A stretch of 20,213 bases of DNA from a virus, in IMG/VR virus record IMGVR_UViG_3300022073_000049, positions 1 through 20,213 of that record; one strand, written 5' to 3'. Position 1 is the first letter of the stretch. Each line of letters begins with the position of its first letter. The notes beneath the pieces are model-generated. The model ran no database searches, was not told the DNA's origin, and worked only from the letters and a program-made list of their open reading frames with translations. Made by a program: the position numbers and the translations under genes. Positions 7,395 to 13,070 of the stretch are shown piece after piece.

Positions 7395-7496
7395 GTGGAG
7401 TTCGGCGTGGTGATTGCCTTCGTGGCCGGCGCCTGGTTCGGCTGTGCTGCCGGCGTATTGGTCGTGTGCCTGTGCAATGCGGCGGCCGGCGAATGA
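7395..7496 (+). CDS. Predicted small single-pass membrane peptide, 33 aa
   Basis: A very short frame beginning GTG 7395, two bases after the rdgC stop, and ending in a TGA that overlaps the next gene's ATG (ATGA, 7493-7496). The peptide is VEFGVVIAFVAGAWFGCAAGVLVVCLCNAAAGE with Met at position 1. It is one long hydrophobic helix with small-residue packing positions (G12, G16, G20) and three cysteines. The exact gap-filling fit between two well supported genes and the stop-start overlap support it. The upstream ribosome site (AGGGG about nine bases before GTG) is moderate. It may be a small inner-membrane protein; no function is assigned. Equally, it could be only a coupling spacer. Confidence 0.45.
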   Translation: MEFGVVIAFVAGAWFGCAAGVLVVCLCNAAAGE

Positions 7497-7960
7497 AGCT
7501 CTTTTTGCGCAAGCTACCCGGCGGAACACTCGTCCCCGACAACGACGAAACCGCCGAGTGGCTGCAGAAAGTGAAGAACGGCGATGTGCTGGGCGGCGAG
7601 TTCGCCCGGCCTCGCAACTACCGCTTCCTGAAGAAATACATGGCGCTGCTGCGCTTGGCCTATGACGCATGGGAGCCAGCCCTGGCTGAGCACAAGGGGC
7701 ATCCGGTGGTGAAGAACTTCCATCGGTTCCGCAAGGACGTGGCGATTGCCAGCGGGTTCTACGAGCTGACGGTCAACCTGCGCGGCGAGACGCGGGCCGA
7801 GGCCAAGAGCATCAGCTTTGCGCACATGAGCGAGGAAGAGTTCGACCAGCTGTTCCAGAAAACCATCACCCTGTTCCTGACCAAGTACCAGATCCTGGCG
7901 AATTACCGGGACGCGGCCGAGGTCGAGCGGGTGGTCGAGGAAATTCTGAGGTTCGCATGA
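7493..7960 (+). CDS. DUF1367-like phage protein, 155 aa
   Basis: This resembles the DUF1367 family of lambdoid and Pseudomonas phages by its start (MKLFLRKLPGGTLVPDNDET) and the segment PRNYRFLKKYMALLRLAYDAWEP, followed by a conserved H-P-V-V-K-N-F-xx-F-R-K-D-V-A-I-A-S-G-F-Y part near residues 73-93. The C-terminal helix region (FDQLFQKTITLFLTKYQILAN) is also typical. The family occurs in ninB/ninG-like recombination clusters, but its activity is unknown to me. The gene overlaps the membrane peptide at its start and the Ref-like gene at its end (ATGA), so the cluster is translationally coupled. No membrane segments. Confidence 0.85.
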   Translation: MKLFLRKLPGGTLVPDNDETAEWLQKVKNGDVLGGEFARPRNYRFLKKYMALLRLAYDAWEPALAEHKGHPVVKNFHRFRKDVAIASGFYELTVNLRGETRAEAKSISFAHMSEEEFDQLFQKTITLFLTKYQILANYRDAAEVERVVEEILRFA

Positions 7961-8247
7961 CACACGACGAGAAGCGCCACCTATCCAAGGTGGCGGCGCT
8001 GGGCTGTATCGCCTGCATGATCCAGGGCACGCCAGGTACGCCGGCCGAGATCCACCACATTCGCGCCGGCAAGGGGCGCGGCCAGCGGGCCAGCCACTAT
8101 GAGGCTATCCCGCTCTGCCCTGCGCACCATCGCGGTACGGCGCACCCGCAAGTGCCGAGCATTCACCTTGCAAAGCGCGCCTTCGAAGCCGAGTTCGGCA
8201 CCGAGCGCGAGCTGCTGGATCGTGTTCTGCAGGAGGTCTGCGCATGA
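7957..8247 (+). CDS. Ref-like RecA-dependent HNH nuclease, 96 aa
   Basis: A compact zinc-binding HNH-type protein resembling the catalytic part of phage P1 Ref, a nuclease that cuts DNA at sites of RecA filaments. Visible order: HLSKVAALGCIACMIQG with C17 and C20; GTPAEIHHIRAGKGRGQRAS with H33-H34 and the Gly/Arg-rich loop; IPLCPAHHRG with C54 and H57-H58; and SIHLAKRAFEAEFGTERELL. The short N-terminus lacks the long basic extension of P1 Ref. It lies among rdgC, a DUF1367-like gene and a RuvC-like resolvase, consistent with a recombination role. The start and stop both overlap neighbours (ATGA). Family assignment is by motif pattern from memory. Confidence 0.8.
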   Translation: MTHDEKRHLSKVAALGCIACMIQGTPGTPAEIHHIRAGKGRGQRASHYEAIPLCPAHHRGTAHPQVPSIHLAKRAFEAEFGTERELLDRVLQEVCA

Positions 8248-8513
8248 ACCCGCACGCCACCTGGCGCCAGCTCCGGCAGCGCCTGATCGCAGGGCAGGCC
8301 GTCAAGGACTTCGCCTCCTGCTGCACGCTGGTCCGCATCGAGGGCGACAGCTTCCTGTTCGAAACCAACCAGGCCTTCACCAAGGGCCAAGCCAACAAGC
8401 TGGCTCAGGCGATCAACCGCACCATTGGCGTGCCGGTGGCGATCGTCATCCGCCGCCTGCCGACCGGGCTGAGCCAGCGTTTTTACAGCGACAATCAGAG
8501 GAAATCCGCTTGA
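8244..8513 (+). CDS. Phage hypothetical protein, 89 aa
   Basis: Unrecognised. A small basic protein with a pattern of helix, beta strand and helix (RQLRQRLIAGQAVKDFASCC, then TLVRIEGDSFLFETNQAFTK, then KLAQAINRTIGVPVAIVIRR). It has no cysteine clusters or membrane segments. The start overlaps the stop of the Ref-like gene (ATGA) and its own stop overlaps the TTG start of the next gene, so it is firmly part of the recombination cluster. Possibly a small nucleic-acid-binding or accessory protein, but nothing in the sequence proves that. Confidence 0.75.
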   Translation: MNPHATWRQLRQRLIAGQAVKDFASCCTLVRIEGDSFLFETNQAFTKGQANKLAQAINRTIGVPVAIVIRRLPTGLSQRFYSDNQRKSA

Positions 8514-9229
8514 ACACACCAGGATATGAACAACTGGCCGCCGTGCTACAGGCTGCTTTCGACCAGGCTGCCGCCGGCAAGGGCGCCGAGCGCCACGCCA
8601 ACGGCCTACCGTTCCATGAGCAGCGCATGCAGACCATCAGCACGCTGCTGGATTCTGACGCCGGCATGGCCTTCCAGGTCTGCAAGAAGGTGACCGAGGG
8701 CATGCGCCTGCCCCATGAGGCCCGCGAGCGCGAGCTGCTGGGGGCGATCGTTTACATCGCCGGCATGGTGATTTTCCATCGGCAGCGCCAGCCGACTGCC
8801 GAGGCCCCGGCAGAGCTATTGCCCACGGAAGAGCGCGAAGTTCTCAAGAGCCTAGCGACGAAAGGCGAGCGCGAGCCGGTCGGTCCCGATCTCCGCTTCG
8901 ATCAGACCGGCCGACAGGAGGTGGTGGAGCAGAACGGCAATACCGGCGAGCATTACGCCGCCAAGGTGGTCGAGCTGCCGAACACTGACGCCCTTGTCGA
9001 TCCGAGCGGAAAACCGAAGTGGGATGATGCGCCGGTCTGGGCGAACTACCTGACGCAGGATTCCCGCGGCGTCTGGGCCTTCTGGCAGAAGGAGCCGCGG
9101 CGCATCCGTGTGGGCTGGGTGAATGACGGCGGCATGCGTGCCGAGGTCAATTCCGGCAAGGTTGCTGGCGACTGGCGTGAGTCCCTGGAAATGGCGCCCG
9201 GGCTCTACTCGTCGGAGAAGCGCGCATGA
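8510..9229 (+). CDS. Phage hypothetical protein with C-terminal Trp-rich module, 239 aa
   Basis: Start chosen at TTG 8510, which overlaps the previous stop as TTGA and has AGAGG eight to nine bases upstream; the frame is open further 5' but that part is antisense-like shadow of two coupled genes. Residues 1-95 are helical (YEQLAAVLQAAFDQAAAGKG, LLGAIVYIAGMVIFHRQRQP). Residues ~165-235 contain a Trp-rich unit (KWDDAPVWANYLTQDSRGVW, then AFWQKEPRRIRVGWVNDGG). This type of WDDAP-WA-YL-QD-GxW module is common in mosaic phage proteins and usually has no known function. The gene ends with an ATGA overlap into the resolvase gene, in keeping with a coupled cluster. Confidence 0.75.
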   Translation: MNTPGYEQLAAVLQAAFDQAAAGKGAERHANGLPFHEQRMQTISTLLDSDAGMAFQVCKKVTEGMRLPHEARERELLGAIVYIAGMVIFHRQRQPTAEAPAELLPTEEREVLKSLATKGEREPVGPDLRFDQTGRQEVVEQNGNTGEHYAAKVVELPNTDALVDPSGKPKWDDAPVWANYLTQDSRGVWAFWQKEPRRIRVGWVNDGGMRAEVNSGKVAGDWRESLEMAPGLYSSEKRA

Positions 9230-9717
9230 TCATCGCCTGCGATCCAGGATGCTCGGGGGCCATCGTCACCCTCGACGACGACGGGCGGTATGTGTCCCAC
9301 CTGCTGATGCCGACGATCAAAGTCGGAAAGTCAAGCCGGGTGAACGGCGCGGCGGTATCTGCCTACCTGCGCGAGGCGGTGCGCGACAGCTTCAGGCCGG
9401 CGCACTGCTACCTGGAGTCGGTTCACAGCATGCCGAAACAGGGGGTTTCGAGCGTGTTCACCTTCGGCCATGCCGCCGGCCTGGTGGAGGGCGTCATCAC
9501 CGGCATGGGCATCCCGCTGACCCTGGTAACGCCGCAGGCCTGGAAAAAGCACGCCGGGCTGATCGGTTCGGACAAGGACGCTGCTCGATCGCGTGCCGTC
9601 CAGCTCTTCCCCGAGCTGCGTGTTCTCGACCAGAAGGCCAAGGGCCAGGCCGTGGCCGATGCTCTGCTGATCGCTCGATACGGGCTTTCGCGCGCGCCGA
9701 GTGGTTCGGTTTCATAA
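9226..9717 (+). CDS. RuvC-like Holliday junction resolvase, 163 aa
   Basis: An RNase H-fold nuclease expected to cut four-way junctions left by recombination or replication before packaging. Catalytic acidic positions can be followed: Asp6 in IIACDPGCSGAIV, Glu64 in CYLESVHSM, and Asp145 in GQAVADALLIARYG. Between them lie SVFTFGHAAGLVEGVITGMG and TLVTPQAWKKHAGLIGSDKD, typical of phage RuvC-like proteins. The length is close to that of bacterial RuvC (~170). The last gene before a new promoter; the start overlaps the upstream gene by ATGA. Specific family (bacterial RuvC versus phage RuvC-like) is not resolved. Confidence 0.9.
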   Translation: MIIACDPGCSGAIVTLDDDGRYVSHLLMPTIKVGKSSRVNGAAVSAYLREAVRDSFRPAHCYLESVHSMPKQGVSSVFTFGHAAGLVEGVITGMGIPLTLVTPQAWKKHAGLIGSDKDAARSRAVQLFPELRVLDQKAKGQAVADALLIARYGLSRAPSGSVS

Positions 9718-9725
9718 CCAGTCGG

Positions 9726-9734
9726 TGCTAGAAT
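9726..9734 (+). promoter_or_regulatory. Extended -10 promoter for the methyltransferase/replication operon
   Basis: The string TGCTAGAAT matches the extended -10 form TGnTATAAT with one mismatch and lies nine bases after the resolvase stop. No convincing -35 is seen, as is normal for extended -10 promoters. The predicted start is near 9741, giving a ~90-nt leader that begins with the hairpin at 9744-9759. Confidence 0.45.
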
Positions 9735-9743
9735 CAGTCCGCT

Positions 9744-9759
9744 GCCTGATTCGTCAGGC
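9744..9759 (+). other. 5' leader stem-loop with TTCG loop
   Basis: GCCTGA and TCAGGC form a perfect 6-bp stem around a TTCG tetraloop, placed at or next to the predicted 5' end of the transcript. The closing pair is A-T, so it is not the extra-stable C(UUCG)G type. It is followed by an A-rich run, not a T-run, so it does not terminate rightward transcription. A 5' stabilising hairpin is an inference. Confidence 0.4.
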
Positions 9760-9760
9760 C

Positions 9761-9799
9761 AAAAAGAAAACCCCGGCGCGATGTGGAGTCACGCCGGGG
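9761..9799 (-). terminator. Intrinsic terminator facing leftward
   Basis: An 8-bp GC stem (CCCCGGCG at 9771-9778, CGCCGGGG at 9792-9799, 13-base loop) is followed on the leftward strand by TTTTCTTTTT (complement of 9761-9770). This is a good intrinsic terminator for leftward transcription, although no leftward gene lies nearby; the closest is at 14216. In the rightward RNA the same stem lies in the leader of the HTH gene at 9833. Confidence 0.65.
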
Positions 9800-9832
9800 C
9801 CAAATGCCAACTTGCCGTAAGGAGCGAGGCCT

Positions 9833-10108
9833 ATGATAGCCGAAGCTGCTGTATTGCGAAACCACACCACTGCATCGCAGTGCGCCAAGATCCTCGCCCG
9901 CCTTCAGGCTGGGAAAACCATCACGCCGCTGGAAGCGCTCGATGAATACGGCGTCGGGCGCCTGGCCGCCCGCGTGGCTGACCTGCGCAATGAAGGCCAT
10001 GTCATCAACTCCAGGCTGATCACCGTCTTCAACCGCGACGGCGCTAAGTGCCGCGTGGCTGAGTATTCCATGACGCAAGGCGATGCCTCGCTGGAAGGTG
10101 CCATGTGA
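9833..10108 (+). CDS. Small HTH protein (HTH_39-like), 91 aa
   Basis: A short DNA-binding protein with one helix-turn-helix (residues ~18-62): CAKILARLQAGKTITPLEALDEYGVGRLAARVADLRNEGHVINSR. The pattern I-L-x-x-L-x-x-G-x-x-I-T-x-x-x-A-x-x-x-x-G-x-x-x-L-x-x-R-I/V-x-D-L-R-x-x-G-x-x-I matches the helix-turn-helix family often found upstream of phage methyltransferases and replication genes. AAGGAG lies nine bases before ATG 9833. Its stop overlaps the GTG start of the methyltransferase gene. It could regulate this operon, with the structured leader just upstream; that is inference. The reverse-strand frame here is a shadow. Confidence 0.8.
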   Translation: MIAEAAVLRNHTTASQCAKILARLQAGKTITPLEALDEYGVGRLAARVADLRNEGHVINSRLITVFNRDGAKCRVAEYSMTQGDASLEGAM

Positions 10109-12309
10109 AGTTCGGCAGCGTATGCAGCGGCATCGAAGCTGCTTCGGTTGCATGGGAACCTATCGGCTGGAAGGCCGCATGGTTCGCCGAGATCGAGCCA
10201 TTCCCCAGCGCCGTACTGGCGCACCGTTTCCCTGAAGTGGAGAACCTTGGCGACATGACCGCTATTGCTAAGCGTGTCCTGACTGGTTCGATTGCAGCAC
10301 CAGATGTTTTGACTGGCGGAACACCCTGCCAAGCCTTTTCCGTCGCCGGCATGCGTGAAGGCCTGAACGACCCGCGCGGCGCCCTCACCATCAAATTCGT
10401 GGAACTAGCCGATGCAATTGACCATGTTCGCGCCCAGCGAGGCGAAGCCGCTTCCATCGTTATCTGGGAAAACGTCCCCGGCGTCCTCTCCGACAAAGGC
10501 AACGCCTTCGGATGCTTTCTTGGCGCGCTGGCTGGGGAGGACTGCGAACTGCAGCCTTCAGGGAAGCGGTGGACGGACGCTGGTTGTGTGTATGGACCCA
10601 AAAGAGCAATCGCGTGGAGGGTTCTTGACGCCCAATATTTCGGCCTGGCCCAACGCCGCCGCCGTGTGTTCGTTGTGGCAAGTGCTCGAGAAGGGTTCGA
10701 TCCCGCATCGGTACTTTTTGAGCGCGAAGGCGTGCGCCGGGATACTCCGCCGCGCCGAGGCGAGGGGCAAGACGCTGCCGCCGGCACTCTCCGAAGCACT
10801 CAAGGCGGCAGTGATGTCGACCACGCCCGGGCAGGACACCTGATCGCTTTCGGCGGGAACAATCAGGCCGGCCCAATCGACGTTGCCACCGCCTGCCGAG
10901 CAAAGGGCGGAACAGGTCACGGCGACTTCGAGAGCGAGACTTTTGTGGTGGCCGGCACGCTCCAGGCCAACGGCAAAGCAGCCGGAAGCGCCACACAGCA
11001 GGATGCGGAAAGCGGCCTGCTGGTGGTGCACGGCACGCAAGACCCAGATGTGCGCCTAGATCAAGCGCACACCCTGGGCCGCAATAACGGCATGGAAAAT
11101 GCGCTGCTCGCCTTCAGCTGCAAGGATCACGGCGAAGATGCAGGACAGATCAGCCCGACGCTACGCGCCATTGGGCATGGAGGCAGCCACGCCAATGCAG
11201 GTGGGCAGGTTGCCGTCTGCGTAACTGGCGACATCGCTCACACGCTGAAGGCTGAAGGCTTCGACGCAAGCGAGGACGGCACAGGGCGCGGACAGCCGAT
11301 TGTTCCGGTCGCCTTCACGCAGAACAGCCGCAGCGAGGTTCGCCAGATCAATGGCGACGGGCAGATCGTTGGAGCGCTTGCCGCAGAGGCAGGAGCTCAG
11401 CAGCAGAACTACCTATCGGTCGGCTCTGCGGTACGCCGCCTGACCCCTACCGAATGCGAGCGACTGCAGGGTTTCCCTGAGATTAGGAAAACATTCACAA
11501 TGTCGGTGTCATTCGATGGAGGCGCCGATGAATGTTCAGGCCATCAAAAGAGCTCTGCGCGTGCGGAAGCAAAAAGTCTCAGGTCGCAAAGCAATGCCTT
11601 GCATGCCGAAGAAAGCGAGTTTCTGTCCTGTGCGAGCACTGCAGAAAGGAGTTTAAGTGCAGACCTGGAAAGCTCAAGCGAACATGTTCTCGTGAGTGTG
11701 CTGATCGACTCAGAGCGGCAGCATCTTCAGATACGCAGTGCAGGAAAGTTGCTCTTGTCTGTGAGCACTGCGGAGCAGAGCGAATGGTGTCACATTCCTA
11801 TCAGTCGCGCAGATTTTGCTCAGTTGATTGCAAGGATGCACATGTTCGAGGAGATCGCCACCCACGCTGGAGGGGAGGCCGAACAGCAGAGCACGATCTG
11901 TTCTACTCATCGGCAGAGTGGAAACGTGCGTGCGCAATTGTCTGGGCGCGAGATAGGCGAACTTGTCAACGATGCGGAGAGGTTCACAAGCGACCTGCGC
12001 GATTGTTTGAAGTTCACCACATCGGCAGTCGAGCAAAGTTCCCAGAGCTACGACTTGAGCCGGAAAACCTTGTTCTCCTGTGTCGCGGCTGTCATCTGTT
12101 CGTGCATTCCAGGGCAAATACAGAGCGGCAGTTCATTCGAAATAAGCATTGAAACGGTCGCCGGGTGGACCCTGATTCCATGGCGCGGAAAGCCAGCTGA
12201 GGAATGCCCTGACGGCCCGCGTTACAAAGCAATCGGCAACAGCTGGGCGGTCCCTGTCGCTCGCTGGGTGGGGGAGCGCGTTCAGCGCGCCGTGGAGGTG
12301 CTGCAATGA
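10105..12309 (+). CDS. C5 cytosine DNA methyltransferase with in-frame 227-codon insert
   Basis: It transfers a methyl group from AdoMet to C5 of cytosine. Motifs in order: I, FGSVCSGIEAASVAW (3-17); IV, GGTPCQAFSVAG with catalytic Cys75; VI, WENVPGV (E122); VIII, AQRRRRVFVVA (182-192); a long target-recognition region (~195-445) made of degenerate repeats; and IX, RRLTPTECERLQGFP ending at residue 458. Motif X (GPRYKAIGNSWAVPVARWVG) comes only after residue 687, because ~227 codons are inserted right after QGFP; the exon-like continuation GWTLIPWRGKPAEECPDG resumes in the same frame. The insert holds an HNH gene in another frame. The start is GTG 10105 (GTGA overlap). Phages use such enzymes for restriction evasion. 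Whether this enzyme is active is uncertain. Confidence 0.85.
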   Translation: MKFGSVCSGIEAASVAWEPIGWKAAWFAEIEPFPSAVLAHRFPEVENLGDMTAIAKRVLTGSIAAPDVLTGGTPCQAFSVAGMREGLNDPRGALTIKFVELADAIDHVRAQRGEAASIVIWENVPGVLSDKGNAFGCFLGALAGEDCELQPSGKRWTDAGCVYGPKRAIAWRVLDAQYFGLAQRRRRVFVVASAREGFDPASVLFEREGVRRDTPPRRGEGQDAAAGTLRSTQGGSDVDHARAGHLIAFGGNNQAGPIDVATACRAKGGTGHGDFESETFVVAGTLQANGKAAGSATQQDAESGLLVVHGTQDPDVRLDQAHTLGRNNGMENALLAFSCKDHGEDAGQISPTLRAIGHGGSHANAGGQVAVCVTGDIAHTLKAEGFDASEDGTGRGQPIVPVAFTQNSRSEVRQINGDGQIVGALAAEAGAQQQNYLSVGSAVRRLTPTECERLQGFPEIRKTFTMSVSFDGGADECSGHQKSSARAEAKSLRSQSNALHAEESEFLSCASTAERSLSADLESSSEHVLVSVLIDSERQHLQIRSAGKLLLSVSTAEQSEWCHIPISRADFAQLIARMHMFEEIATHAGGEAEQQSTICSTHRQSGNVRAQLSGREIGELVNDAERFTSDLRDCLKFTTSAVEQSSQSYDLSRKTLFSCVAAVICSCIPGQIQSGSSFEISIETVAGWTLIPWRGKPAEECPDGPRYKAIGNSWAVPVARWVGERVQRAVEVLQ
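11481..12161 (+). mobile_element. HNH homing-endonuclease insertion inside the methyltransferase gene
   Basis: A segment of 681 nt (boundaries uncertain by a base or two) interrupts the methyltransferase exactly between motif IX (ERLQGFP) and the conserved GWTLIPWRG that normally follows directly. It contains one complete HNH gene with its own GGAGG site, only ~51 nt before it and ~9 nt after it. That leaves too little room for a standard group I intron core outside the gene. The methyltransferase frame runs through all 227 codons with no stop. The segment is AT-richer and uses different codons from its surroundings. I saw no inverted ends. Confidence 0.7.
11532..12152 (+). CDS. HNH homing endonuclease with zinc-finger array, 206 aa
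   Basis: The protein has three Cys-pair zinc modules (C9/C11 with C22/C25; C34/C37 with C52/C56; C77/C80 with C96/C100), like the DNA-binding fingers of phage homing enzymes. A C-terminal HNH nuclease follows: C145-x2-C148, HH 162-163 in LFEVHHIGSRAKFPELRLEP, Asn179, C184-x2-C187-H188 and H192. Such enzymes nick or cut an intron-less or insert-less allele and spread by repair. The start at ATG 11532 has GGAGG nine bases upstream and an in-frame TGA immediately before it. It lies in a different frame from the methyltransferase that encloses it. The CATTC/GAATG pair around the ribosome site and start codon could form a weak hairpin limiting its expression. Confidence 0.85.
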   Translation: MFRPSKELCACGSKKSQVAKQCLACRRKRVSVLCEHCRKEFKCRPGKLKRTCSRECADRLRAAASSDTQCRKVALVCEHCGAERMVSHSYQSRRFCSVDCKDAHVRGDRHPRWRGGRTAEHDLFYSSAEWKRACAIVWARDRRTCQRCGEVHKRPARLFEVHHIGSRAKFPELRLEPENLVLLCRGCHLFVHSRANTERQFIRNKH

Positions 12310-13070
12310 GCACCACTCCACGCAAGTTTCAAGGCGTCTGGATTCCAGCAGAGCTCTGGCTGGATCGCAACCTATCCATCACCGAGAAGGTCATGCTGGT
12401 TGAAATTGGCAGCCTGCAGGACGACGAGCGCGGCTGCTACGCCAGCAACGCGCACTTCGCCGAGTTCTTCGGCCTGTCCATCTCAAGGGTTTCGGAGATC
12501 ATCAGCGCACTGGCCGCAAAGGGCCTGGTCGAGATCGAGCAGATCCGTGAAGGAAAGCGGATTGTCGAGCGGCGCATCCGCCTGAAAGACCCCTTCGGAA
12601 AACCGAATACCCCTTCGGAAAATGCTGTGAACCCCTTCGGAAAAGGCGATGAACCCCCTTCGGAAAAGGCGAAGGGGAGTAATACACAAGAGAATAATAC
12701 AGGGAGTAATACATCATCGGAGGTCGATGACGGTTTCGATGCGGCCTGGAAGGCCTACCCGAAGCGCGAGGGGGCTAATCCCAAGAACAAGGCGCACTCG
12801 GCCTGGAAGGCTCGCCTGAGGGAAGGGGTTAAGCCGGAGGAAATGCTGGCAGGCGTGGCGCGCTATGCCGCGTTCTGCAAGGTGACCGAGAAAACCGGGA
12901 CCAGCTATGTGATGCAAGCCGTCCGATTCTTCGGAACTGAGCGCGCCTTCGAGAACGATTGGACCGCAGCGTCTGTCAAAAGCGGCAAGCCGCAAAGCCG
13001 CCACCATGGACTGGACGACCTGGACTACGGAAGCGGCGCCAAGGAAACCGTTATCGTCGGGGGGTTCTGA
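12306..13070 (+). CDS. Replication initiator, lambda O-like, 254 aa
   Basis: An origin-binding initiator of the winged-helix type. Residues ~1-95 form the HTH domain (VWIPAELWLDRNLSITEKVM, then GCYASNAHFAEFFGLSISRV, then EIISALAAKGLVEIEQI). A Pro/Ser/Asn-rich linker (~95-140) is encoded by the DNA repeats described at 12590-12713. The C-terminal ~110 residues (FDAAWKAYPKREGANPKNKA through YVMQAVRFFGTERAFENDW) match the domain often paired with DnaC-like loaders in phages. The start ATG 12306 overlaps the methyltransferase stop (ATGA) and the stop overlaps the loader gene (TGATG). As in lambda, the initiator gene appears to contain its own origin. Function by analogy; confident on class. Confidence 0.85.
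   Translation: MSTTPRKFQGVWIPAELWLDRNLSITEKVMLVEIGSLQDDERGCYASNAHFAEFFGLSISRVSEIISALAAKGLVEIEQIREGKRIVERRIRLKDPFGKPNTPSENAVNPFGKGDEPPSEKAKGSNTQENNTGSNTSSEVDDGFDAAWKAYPKREGANPKNKAHSAWKARLREGVKPEEMLAGVARYAAFCKVTEKTGTSYVMQAVRFFGTERAFENDWTAASVKSGKPQSRHHGLDDLDYGSGAKETVIVGGF
12590..12667 (+). repeat. Four iterons, CCCCTTCGGAAAA
   Basis: Four exact 13-bp direct repeats lie at 12590-12602, 12610-12622, 12632-12644 and 12655-12667, spaced 20, 22 and 23 bp start to start (about two helical turns). Because the spacings are not multiples of three, the repeats are translated alternately as PFGK and PSEN/PSEK. The conservation is thus of DNA, not of peptide. These are the probable binding sites of the initiator that contains them. 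Confidence 0.85.
12590..12713. other. Probable phage origin of replication
   Basis: Four iterons are followed at once by an AT-rich stretch with three 10-bp repeats of GARTAATACA (12677-12686, 12692-12701, 12704-12713), a candidate unwinding element. The iterons-then-AT-rich order, inside the initiator gene and next to a helicase loader gene, is the lambda ori design. Function is inferred from layout. Confidence 0.75.

Noticed and set aside
9734-10153. Leftward frame of 139 codons over the small HTH gene
   Set aside because: It covers the promoter, leader hairpins and the HTH gene in antisense; the rightward gene has a good ribosome site and recognisable domain.
11481-12161. Group I intron or intein in the methyltransferase
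   Set aside because: Only ~60 nt lie outside the HNH gene, too few for a standard intron core unless it overlaps the gene, and I could not find the usual core boxes. The in-frame peptide lacks intein block features (no N-terminal Cys/Ser splice block, no terminal HN).
12590-12713. CRISPR-like array
   Set aside because: Repeats are 13 bp with 7-10 bp gaps inside a protein-coding gene; no cas genes. Iterons fit better.
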